A program made the translations under genes and the position numbers. The notes under the pieces were generated by a model that ran no database searches, was not told the origin of the DNA, and was given only the letters and a program-made list of their open reading frames with translations. Positions 1-5,538 of a stretch of 5,594 nt of DNA are shown one piece after another; the first letter of the stretch is position 1, and each line of letters begins with the position of its first letter. The DNA comes from an uncultured Elusimicrobia bacterium (GTDB lineage: Bacteria; Elusimicrobiota; Endomicrobiia; Endomicrobiales; Endomicrobiaceae), in NCBI GenBank assembly GCA_937916125.1, contig CALGGE010000081.1, positions 1-5,594 on the forward strand, written 5' to 3'.

Positions 1-16
1 GACGCTCTTCCGATCT
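1..16. other. Illumina adapter remnant (not genomic)
   Basis: The first 16 bases, GACGCTCTTCCGATCT, equal the 3' end of the standard Illumina TruSeq read-1 adapter. Genomic sequence starts at base 17: read on the minus strand, the codons just before the junction spell LPIAYTN, which fits the DUF2344 family, while the codons inside the adapter give an unrelated EIGRAS-type tail. This is untrimmed library sequence at the contig end and should be masked before any annotation or search. Confidence 0.96.
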
Positions 17-1943
17 CGTTCGTATACGCTATCGGCAGAGATGTTCTTTTTAAAGCTCTTCTGAAAAAATCTATCTGTTCCAAATGAGAAACATATTTTA
101 CTATTCCCTGTCTTGAAAATTTTAAAAGAACTCTGTACTTTGTTTCAAAAATTTCTTTCTTGACGCCTGAAATATTTTCCGGAAGTTTTAATGCCTGCTT
201 TTGACTCGTTTCGGCAGCTTCCGAAGTTTCTTTAATACCTTTCAAATAATCATTATATAAAATTTCTTTCGTTACGCCAAGATTTATATGCTGCCAAGGC
301 AAAACTTCGTCAAAAGTTCTTCTTCTGTAAACATAAAAATTTAAATCAAATCCGGCTTCTTTTATGCTGTCAAGCCATATATCAAAATTAAACTTATCTT
401 TCCACTGATCAAAACGCATACCTTTTTGCCATGCCGTATAAATTGCTTTTGATATACGTCTGTCCGCCCTTGCCAAAAAAGCTTCTATTATACTTGCTTT
501 ATGATTATGGTTTCTTATATCGGCAGACACCATTTTTTTTATTTTCAATATTGTATCGCTGAAATATTGTTCCGAAAACATCGGTTCCCACTGAAAAGCA
601 GTCTGAGCTTTAGGAACAAACGGCGAAACGGTAATACCGAAATTCAATCTGTTTGCCGCCTTTTTCACTTTGTCAATAAGATTCTTTATACCGTCTATAT
701 CTTCTTCCGTCTCGGTCGGAAGCCCTATCATAAAATATAATTTTATCGCACGCCATCCCATCTGATATGCAAAAGACAACGTGTCAATTATTTCGTCTTC
801 GGAAAGATATTTTCCTATAACGTTTCTTAACCTGTCCGAACCTGCTTCCGGAGCAAATGTAAGAGACGGTTTTTTATCTCTGTTTAAATATTCGGCAACT
901 TTTAAAGAAAATTTGTTGCACCTCATCGACGGAAGAGAAATCGCTAAATTTTGTTTATAGTACTTTTCATTTGTTTTAAGAAGTAATTCTTCCAAATCTT
1001 TATAATCCGTACATGACAGAGAAGAAAAAGAAACTTCTTCGTAACCGGTACTTTTCAAACTCTTATCAAGAAGTTCCAAAACCGTTTCGGGTTTTCTTGC
1101 ACGCCACGGTCTGTAATATTTTGAAGCCTGACAGAATCTGCACCTGCCGACACATCCTCGTGCCACCTCTATATTTAATCTGTTATGAACGGTTTCCACA
1201 AAAGGAACTATTTTGTTGTTATGAAAAAACGCTTTATCCAAATCTACAATTGTTTTATTTATCGTTTCGGGAACACCGGATATGTTCGGTTTAACTTCTT
1301 TTATCGTATTATCTTCATTGTAGGAAACATCATAAAACGACGGTATATATATACCCTCTATTTTTGAAAGTTCAAACAAAGTTTCTTTTCTGGATAAATT
1401 CTTTTTTTTACAATCCCTGTAAGTTTCCAAAATTTTTATCATGGAATCTTCGCCGTCGCCTATTATAAACAGATCAAAGAAATCCGCAAACGGTTCGGGG
1501 TTAGCCATGACGGGGCCTCCGCCTATAACTAAAGTATCCCCGTCCTTTCTGTCACGTGCAAAAATCGGAATATTCGATAACGACAGCATATTTACAATAT
1601 TTGTTCCGACAAGTTCGCACTGCAGACTAAACCCTACGATATCAAAACTTTTCAAAGGAGATTTCGATTCAAGAGAAAACAACTCTTCATTTTTTTCTCT
1701 CAATATTTGTTCCATATCCGTATCGGGAGCGTATGCCCTTTCGCATCTTGCGACTTTTTTTTCGTTTATAAGATGATACAAAATTTCAAGTCCCAAATTT
1801 GATGCACCTATTTCATAAATATCGGGGAAACATAAACATAACGACACATCATTTTCCGTATCCGGTTCATAAGAATTTATCTCATGATTAATGTATCTCG
1901 ACGGTCTTTGTACCAAAGGTAATATTTTATCCAAATCAATCAT
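17..1943 (-). CDS. B12-binding-domain-like radical SAM protein (TIGR03960 type), 3' truncated, with start of a DUF2344 domain
   Basis: No stop codon occurs before the contig edge, so the C-terminus is missing; 642 genuine codons remain. Residues about 35-180 form a B12-binding-like Rossmann domain (FPDIYEIGASNLG at 39-51, GGGP at 141-144, GDGED at 162-166). No DxHxxG motif is visible, so base-off cobalamin binding is not supported. The radical SAM core follows with Cys264, Cys268 and Cys271 in CxxxCxxC spacing for the 4Fe-4S cluster, PEAGS at 365-369 and IGLPTET at 406-412. From about 600 the DUF2344/TIGR03936 domain begins (YRVLLKFSRQG, YVSHLEQ with His620, LPIAYTN at 636-642) and is cut off; roughly 200 residues are probably missing, judging from the usual fused length. 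The ATG at 1943 overlaps the previous stop by 8 bp, with only a weak GGA upstream, so translation is probably coupled. To my knowledge no reaction has been established for this family. Confidence 0.9.
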
Positions 1944-3600
1944 TTGTTTTTTCCGCTTTATTTTTCAACTCTTCAAGTTTTTCCGTATAATATTTATCTT
2001 TAGCGTAAATACCGTTTACGCTTAACATAACTTCATATGCTTTTTTATAATTTCCGCAGGCTTCATAAATTGCCCCTTCCTGAAAAACTGCCCACGTGTC
2101 GTTCTGAGAAAGTTTCTTAAATTTATCCAAATACTCAAACGCTTTATCATAATTCTTTTTAATAAGATATATCTTACTTAAATTTTTGTATATCGTATCA
2201 TAAGTTATCGACTCTTCCAAATGGAGATAAGTTTCTTCCGCTTTATCTATATTACCCTCGGAAAGTTCAAGAGCCGCATACTGCAATATATCTCTGTAAG
2301 TAAGAGAATTTTTCGTTCTTTCAGCCAACAGTTCTCTTGCTTTTTTAAAATCTCCCTGTTGGATACAGTATTCTATAAGCTGTATTGAAGAAATTCTGTT
2401 TTTATCGTCCAAATAAGAATTTACCATAAAATCATTTTGCGTTTTATATTTATCTGCCTGAACCCAAGCCAGAAAAGAGAATAAAATCAATAAACATACA
2501 TATAAAACAACGATATATTTTTTTAGCCACTTAAAATCAGTTAACAGATAATCGGTCAACAATATAATAAATATCTCTACACCTATAAGAGGTACAAGTA
2601 TTCTGTGAAAAAGTATCTGCTGTTCGTATATGCAGAAATTAGGAAACAGGAATAAAAGAAACCAAAACAGACAGAACAAAATTTTCTTTCTGTCAACGAT
2701 TTTTGTTATAAATGCAAAAATTAAAACGGCAACCGTCAAAGAATTTATAAATATCATATTCGCGGTTATATGCACATCGTAAAGCAAAACCGCAATATAA
2801 TCCGGCACAAAAATTTTGTACGTAAATATCATTAACGAATTAAAAGCATTAAGAAAAAGTATCGGTACGGTTGCAAAACTTGAAGCTTCTGCGTTTGGTA
2901 TTGCAATAAATCTGCACACCATATATATGGCGACGGCACATCCGAAAAATATTACGGAATTGACAATTTGTTTTTTTGAAATTTTATAATCAAATGCATA
3001 TACGAAAGCAACAAATATAAATATTGATATACCGGCAGTTTCTTTGGATAAAAGTGCCGGCAACAAAAACACAAAAAACAAAATCAAATTTTTAATTTTG
3101 TCGGTTTCAACATAATTTATAAAGTTTATGAAAGACAACAACAAAAATATTGCCATCAACATTTCGGCACGCGTGGAAACATATACGACATTTGAAGTCA
3201 AAATAGGATGCACGGCAACCAATATACAAACGGCTTTGGAAATATTTTCGTTAAGTTTTATTTTTATAAAAAACAGATATATCAAATATATCACAAAAAT
3301 AAACATAACGATGTTTGACAAATGATATATCTTTGTGTTATAACCGAACAGAATCGTTTCTATCGAGAACGAAGACATTAAAACAGGTCTGTAGTACGTA
3401 CTCTTATTTTTATATGTGGTATCCTGAAAAAATATTTTAGGAAGATTTTTGATATTTGATATATAATGGAGACTGTTTGTTATGGACGGCTTATCATCCA
3501 AATCCATAAGCTCAAAGTTGATACTCTTGCCGTAAAGAGCAAAAATAACCACTATTAATATTATAAGAAAAAATATTTTAGAATTTATAAATTTTAACAC
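1936..3600 (-). CDS. TMTC-like GT-C membrane glycosyltransferase with C-terminal TPR domain
   Basis: This 554-residue protein has about 12 hydrophobic segments (first at 9-24, last at 361-380) followed by a soluble TPR domain. GT-C/TMTC-like signs, in order: an acidic DLDD at 33-36 in the first extracytoplasmic loop, where GT-C enzymes keep their catalytic acid; YYRP at 69-72; HP at 131-132 with STRAE at 142-146; SKE at 185-187; and HRILVPLIG at 332-340, in the place of the family's RYLYLP-like motif. Four TPR helices show a 33-34-residue period (GDFKKARELL 416, GNIDKAEETY 449, KNYDKAFEYL 482, GNYKKAYEVM 516). By analogy it would move a sugar from a lipid-phosphate donor to protein or glycan outside the membrane; donor and acceptor are unknown. 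The start is GTG: GGGAG lies 5 bases upstream and the only nearby ATG hits a stop after two codons. The TPR end lies downstream of the last membrane segment and could bind an acceptor. Confidence 0.8.
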   Translation of the reverse strand: MLKFINSKIFFLIILIVVIFALYGKSINFELMDLDDKPSITNSLHYISNIKNLPKIFFQDTTYKNKSTYYRPVLMSSFSIETILFGYNTKIYHLSNIVMFIFVIYLIYLFFIKIKLNENISKAVCILVAVHPILTSNVVYVSTRAEMLMAIFLLLSFINFINYVETDKIKNLILFFVFLLPALLSKETAGISIFIFVAFVYAFDYKISKKQIVNSVIFFGCAVAIYMVCRFIAIPNAEASSFATVPILFLNAFNSLMIFTYKIFVPDYIAVLLYDVHITANMIFINSLTVAVLIFAFITKIVDRKKILFCLFWFLLFLFPNFCIYEQQILFHRILVPLIGVEIFIILLTDYLLTDFKWLKKYIVVLYVCLLILFSFLAWVQADKYKTQNDFMVNSYLDDKNRISSIQLIEYCIQQGDFKKARELLAERTKNSLTYRDILQYAALELSEGNIDKAEETYLHLEESITYDTIYKNLSKIYLIKKNYDKAFEYLDKFKKLSQNDTWAVFQEGAIYEACGNYKKAYEVMLSVNGIYAKDKYYTEKLEELKNKAEKTND

Positions 3601-3605
3601 TTATA

Positions 3606-3610
3606 CTCCC
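3606..3610 (-). promoter_or_regulatory. Ribosome binding site of the glycosyltransferase (GGGAG)
   Basis: On the minus strand GGGAG stands 5 bases before the GTG at 3600. It decides the start: the ATG that overlaps this site reads into TAA after ATG GGA GTA, and the next in-frame alternatives would remove the first membrane segment. Confidence 0.75.
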
Positions 3611-3616
3611 ATTTTT

Positions 3617-3650
3617 AATGTATAATGTATAATGTACAATGTATAATGTC
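3617..3650. repeat. Heptamer tandem array, unit AATGTAT, nearly 5 copies
   Basis: Reading the plus strand in steps of 7 from 3617 gives AATGTAT, AATGTAT, AATGTAC, AATGTAT and a partial AATGTC. The array sits just upstream of the GGGAG ribosome site of the glycosyltransferase gene, so it is probably in the 5' leader. Change in copy number would alter leader length but not a reading frame. Confidence 0.9.
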
Positions 3651-3672
3651 GGAATAACAGCAATTATTTTAG

Positions 3673-3697
3673 ATTTTTTGAACTCTGTTCAAAAAAT
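3673..3697. repeat. 25-bp perfect palindrome (11-bp arms, 3-base centre), possible operator
   Basis: The arms are ATTTTTTGAAC and GTTCAAAAAAT around a TCT centre. The T tract precedes and the A tract follows the GAAC/GTTC core on both strands, so a transcript would not end in U residues and it is a poor intrinsic terminator. It lies about 75-95 bases upstream of the GTG of the glycosyltransferase gene, a reasonable place for a dimeric repressor site. GAAC-N3-GTTC resembles the Bacillus-type LexA core GAAC-N4-GTTC, but the centre is one base short. Confidence 0.55.
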
Positions 3698-3718
3698 AAT
3701 TTTTAATTTTTAATTATT
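3698..3718. repeat. Second heptamer array, AATTTTT/AATTATT, 3 copies
   Basis: Three contiguous 7-base units (AATTTTT, AATTTTT, AATTATT) follow directly after the palindrome. They share the 7-base period and the leading AAT with the array at 3617-3650. Simple AT richness could produce part of this pattern, so the link between the two arrays is only suggestive. Confidence 0.55.
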
Positions 3719-3739
3719 GTTTTGTTTTTGTCGTTCAAT

Positions 3740-3757
3740 AATGTACATTGTACATTG
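3740..3757. repeat. Third heptamer array, inverted AATGTAC units
   Basis: On the minus strand from 3756 the sequence reads AATGTAC, AATGTAC, ATT, so it carries the unit of the 3617-3650 array in the opposite sense. On the plus strand the same bases read AATGTAC, ATTGTAC, ATTG, because AATGTACATT is itself a 10-bp palindrome. Confidence 0.7.
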
Positions 3758-3775
3758 CCGTTCCCCATCTGTCGT

Positions 3776-3811
3776 TCTGTCATGCTGAGCTTGTCGAAGC
3801 ATCTCGTCGTT
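3776..3811. repeat. 36-bp dispersed repeat, copy 1 (core ATGCTGAGCTTGTCGAAGCAT)
   Basis: These 36 bases match 5503-5538 exactly and in the same orientation. The core is bounded by ATGCT and AGCAT, which can pair; inside it GCTT-GTCG-AAGC offers a second hairpin. I recognise the core as a sequence that recurs in intergenic regions of many bacterial genomes; no transposase accompanies it here. This copy lies between the rluD terminator and the glycosyltransferase leader. Confidence 0.9.
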
Positions 3812-3856
3812 GTCGTTGCCGTTTTCAATTCTTCAACTGTCGTTGTAGTTGTCGTT
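3806..3856. repeat. GTCGTT hexamer clusters
   Basis: Tandem hexamers occur as GTCGTT, GTCGTT, GCCGTT at 3806-3823 and GTCGTT, GTAGTT, GTCGTT at 3839-3856. Further single copies stand at 3730, 3757 (GCCGTT) and 3771. The first cluster starts inside the last bases of the 36-bp repeat, which itself ends in GTCGTT, so the hexamers may have grown out from the repeat edge. Confidence 0.75.
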
Positions 3857-3865
3857 CATTGTACA

Positions 3866-3892
3866 TTAAAAAAGTGCTTCGCACTTTTTTAA
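3866..3892 (-). terminator. Intrinsic terminator of the lgt-rluD unit, overlapping the rluD stop
   Basis: A 27-bp perfect palindrome with 12-bp arms and a 3-base centre. On the minus strand the arms are TTAAAAAAGTGC and GCACTTTTTTAA around GAA: a short GC-containing stem with a run of six T in the 3' arm, as expected of a Rho-independent terminator, and symmetric enough to work in both directions. The 3' arm ends in the TAA stop codon of rluD, so the palindrome encodes the protein's last eight residues, LKKCEALF. Confidence 0.7.
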
Positions 3893-4750
3893 GTCTTTCG
3901 GTAACGGAGCAATAATTTCCATCTGCTTTGAAGTTACAGGATGAGTAAAAACTATTCTGTAAGAATGCAACATTTGCCTTGTAAACTTCATATCGCCTAT
4001 GTGATCGCTTCCGCCGTACGCAACATCACCCAAAACAGGATGTCCGATATATTTCATATGGCTTCTTATCTGGTGAGTTCTGCCGGTAATAATATGCACC
4101 TGCAACAAACTCATATCTCTGTTTCTGGACAAAACTTTAAATTCGGTTATTGCCATTTTTTTGGCAAGCGGTCCTACTTCAATAATCTTTCTGTTTGCAA
4201 GAGAACGTCCCAAAGGAGCTTCTATTCTTCCGTTATCTTCTAAAACCGCACCGGTAACCGCAGCAATATAAGTTTTATTAATTGTTCTTTTTTGAAACTG
4301 TTTCGACAATGACACTTTGGCTTTTTCATTCTTTGCAAAAATTATTGCACCCGTTGTATCTTTATCAAGTCTGTGAACCATAAACGGACTTATTTTATTT
4401 TTAAAATGATACAGCAACGCATTTAACAATGTTCCCGTCTCATGCCCGTAAGACGGATGAACTACCAAATCCGCCTGTTTATTAATTACAATAATATCAT
4501 CATCTTCGTAAATAATATCAAGCGGAATTTTTTCTGCTTTTAAAGTTACGGAAGCTGTTTCCTCTATTGTATATTCCATAACATCATTTTTTTTGGCTTT
4601 ATAGCTCGGATGGACTTGTTTACCGTTAACAAGAACTTTTCCGTCTTTTATCATATTTTGAAAAAATGTCCTCGAATAATCTTTATGCCGATTGTTTAAA
4701 TAACAATCCAGCCTTTCGGATAAATCATTTTCACAAATAATTTTTTCCAT
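3866..4750 (-). CDS. rluD: RluD/YlyB-type 23S rRNA pseudouridine synthase (RluA family)
   Basis: This 294-residue cytoplasmic enzyme isomerises specific uridines in RNA to pseudouridine; in RluD the targets are in helix 69 of 23S rRNA. An S4 RNA-binding domain covers about residues 10-60 (SRTFFQNMIKDGKVLVNGK). The catalytic domain follows: INKQADLVVHP at 89-99, HRLDKDTTG at 126-134 with catalytic Asp129, NKTYIAAVTG at 158-167, GRTHQIRSHM at 223-232 and GHPVLGDVAYGG at 236-247. All family motifs are intact and the length is close to Bacillus YlyB. ATG at 4750 lies 4 bp after the lgt stop, with GAGG 9 bases upstream inside the end of lgt, so the two are co-transcribed and probably coupled. The last eight residues come from the terminator palindrome. 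RluA, RluC and RluD paralogs share these motifs, so the exact uridine is inferred from the S4 domain and the lipoprotein-gene neighbour. Confidence 0.9.
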   Translation of the reverse strand: MEKIICENDLSERLDCYLNNRHKDYSRTFFQNMIKDGKVLVNGKQVHPSYKAKKNDVMEYTIEETASVTLKAEKIPLDIIYEDDDIIVINKQADLVVHPSYGHETGTLLNALLYHFKNKISPFMVHRLDKDTTGAIIFAKNEKAKVSLSKQFQKRTINKTYIAAVTGAVLEDNGRIEAPLGRSLANRKIIEVGPLAKKMAITEFKVLSRNRDMSLLQVHIITGRTHQIRSHMKYIGHPVLGDVAYGGSDHIGDMKFTRQMLHSYRIVFTHPVTSKQMEIIAPLPKDLKKCEALF

Positions 4751-4754
4751 ACAT

Positions 4755-5477
4755 CTATACCTCTATACTTCTGTTTTTCTTTAACAACAATACTACTGCC
4801 GTTAAAAATATAACTATTGATATATTTTGAGCGGGAGACATACCAAACATAAAAACACCGCGATCGTCTCCTCTGAAAAATTCAACAACAAATCTCAGTA
4901 TGGAATATAAAAATATATACCAAACAAAAACATAACCTTTCTTATGCGAACTTTTTAAAACCTCGTTCAATATAAAAAATATTACTAAATTTCCGAAGGC
5001 TTCATACAATTGTGTCGGATGTTTATGTGCTATTGCTAAAAAACAATCACTGCTTTTCCCGTAACAACACCCCGAAAAGAAACAACCTATTCTTCCGAAA
5101 AAATGTCCCAATGCAAGTGCCGGAGAAAAAATATCCGTTAATTTAAAAATATCAAACTTTTTATTTCTGCAATAAAAATATGCAAATATTAAAACACAGA
5201 AAAAACCGCCGTAATATACCAATCCGCCGTTCCATATCCGTAAAATTTCAAACGGCTTACTTAAATAATAAGAAAAATTCATAACAACATATAAAAGTCT
5301 TGCACCGATAAGCCCCGAAAGTATGACATAAAAAATAAAATCATATACCTGCTGTTTCGACATAACATCCTGAGAGTGCGTTGCGGCATAATAAGTTCCC
5401 GCAAGAAACCCTAATGCCACGAATACCCCGTATGTATAAACCGTTATGAAACCGATAGAAAAAAGTTCGGGAAACAC
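4755..5477 (-). CDS. lgt: Prolipoprotein diacylglyceryl transferase Lgt
   Basis: Lgt is the inner-membrane enzyme that transfers diacylglycerol from phosphatidylglycerol to the lipobox cysteine of prolipoproteins, the first step of lipoprotein maturation. I start it at GTG 5477 (240 residues): AAAGGAG lies 10 bases upstream and the protein then opens MFPELFSIGFITVYTYG, as Lgt proteins usually do. Using that numbering, motifs are YG at 16-17, GAR at 58-60, YYGG at 88-91, the Lgt signature HFFGRIGCFFSGCCYG at 125-140 with Arg128, HPTQLYE at 153-159, and RFVVEFFRG at 195-203 with Arg195 and Glu199. About seven membrane segments are visible. In YYGG a Tyr replaces the His of E. coli HGG, a substitution I believe is common outside proteobacteria. 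The frame stays open back to a TTG at 5573, but that extension is translated 36-bp repeat and should be dropped. It is the first gene of the lgt-rluD unit. Confidence 0.95.
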   Translation of the reverse strand: MFPELFSIGFITVYTYGVFVALGFLAGTYYAATHSQDVMSKQQVYDFIFYVILSGLIGARLLYVVMNFSYYLSKPFEILRIWNGGLVYYGGFFCVLIFAYFYCRNKKFDIFKLTDIFSPALALGHFFGRIGCFFSGCCYGKSSDCFLAIAHKHPTQLYEAFGNLVIFFILNEVLKSSHKKGYVFVWYIFLYSILRFVVEFFRGDDRGVFMFGMSPAQNISIVIFLTAVVLLLKKNRSIEV

Positions 5478-5487
5478 TTTTTTATTA

Positions 5488-5494
5488 CTCCTTT
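5488..5494 (-). promoter_or_regulatory. Ribosome binding site of lgt (AAAGGAG)
   Basis: AAAGGAG on the minus strand precedes GTG 5477 by 10 bases. It would lie inside the coding region if the in-frame ATG at 5510 or TTG at 5573 were used, and neither of those has a recognisable ribosome site. This site therefore fixes the start. Confidence 0.75.
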
Positions 5495-5496
5495 GG

Positions 5497-5524
5497 ATTA
5501 TGTCTGTCATGCTGAGCTTGTCGA
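5497..5524 (-). promoter_or_regulatory. Possible lgt promoter partly supplied by the repeat
   Basis: On the minus strand TCGACA (5519-5524) and CATAAT (5497-5502) each match the sigma-70 consensus at five of six positions, with a 16-base spacer. The -35 box lies within the 36-bp repeat; the -10 box lies just outside it. Transcription would start close to 5490, leaving a very short leader that begins at the ribosome site, which makes the call weak. Confidence 0.22.
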
Positions 5525-5538
5525 AGCATCTCGTCGTT
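5503..5538. repeat. 36-bp dispersed repeat, copy 2
   Basis: Exact match to 3776-3811 in the same orientation. It sits in the lgt leader, 25 bases upstream of the GTG start. Read through in the lgt frame on the minus strand it encodes TTRCFDKLSMTD, a false extension. The two copies directly flank the lgt-rluD pair, their outer edges about 1.76 kb apart. The element may be longer than 36 bp on this side, since 5539-5594 also looks non-coding, but the window ends. Confidence 0.9.

Larger units (their letters stand above)
3631..3756. repeat. Inverted repeat: 13-bp arms at 3631-3643 and 3744-3756
   Basis: AATGTACAATGTA at 3631-3643 is the exact reverse complement of TACATTGTACATT at 3744-3756. 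The arms enclose 100 bp containing the palindrome at 3673-3697 and the AATTTTT array. The 11-bp form CATTGTACATT recurs at 3857-3867, touching the rluD stop codon, giving a third arm in the same sense as the second. The pattern resembles terminal inverted repeats of a small non-coding element or a long-range RNA hairpin, but no target-site duplication is clear. Confidence 0.7.
3601..3865. other. Repeat-rich intergenic region between rluD and the glycosyltransferase gene
   Basis: This 265-bp gap has no credible gene on either strand. From left to right it holds a heptamer array (3617-3650), an AT-flanked palindrome (3673-3697), a second heptamer array (3698-3718), a heptamer array in inverted sense (3740-3757), the 36-bp repeat (3776-3811) and clusters of GTCGTT hexamers up to 3856. 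It must carry the end of the rluD transcript and the promoter of the next unit. A possible minus-strand promoter is TTGAAC (3677-3682) and TAAAAT (3656-3661 region upstream of the GTG is otherwise AT-rich), but the spacing near 15 bases is short, so I do not list it separately. Confidence 0.85.

Noticed and set aside
501..740. Open frame of 79 codons on the plus strand
   Set aside because: It lies wholly inside the radical SAM gene on the opposite strand, has no ribosome site and no recognisable motif.
1013..1367. Two overlapping plus-strand open frames (93 and 60 codons)
   Set aside because: Both are antisense to the radical SAM core, including its CxxxCxxC codons; composition is low-grade and no family is recognisable.
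1441..1776. Plus-strand open frame of 111 codons
   Set aside because: Antisense to the conserved GGGP and GDGED region of the radical SAM protein; Ser/Phe-rich translation fits a shadow of the real frame.
39..1943. Cobalamin-dependent radical SAM methyltransferase
   Set aside because: The N-terminal domain is B12-binding-like in fold, but I cannot find the DxHxxG motif, so a cobalamin-dependent reaction is not supported.
3128..3325. Plus-strand open frame of 65 codons
   Set aside because: Antisense to membrane segments of the glycosyltransferase; no ribosome site.
3673..3697. Intrinsic terminator
   Set aside because: The stem is followed by A residues on both strands, so no U tract would form after the hairpin.
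3601..3892. CRISPR array or transposon
   Set aside because: The repeats are 6, 7 or 36 bases without regular spacers; no cas or transposase gene is present and no target-site duplication is evident.
3941..4243. Plus-strand open frame of 100 codons
   Set aside because: Antisense to the conserved GRTHQIR region of rluD.
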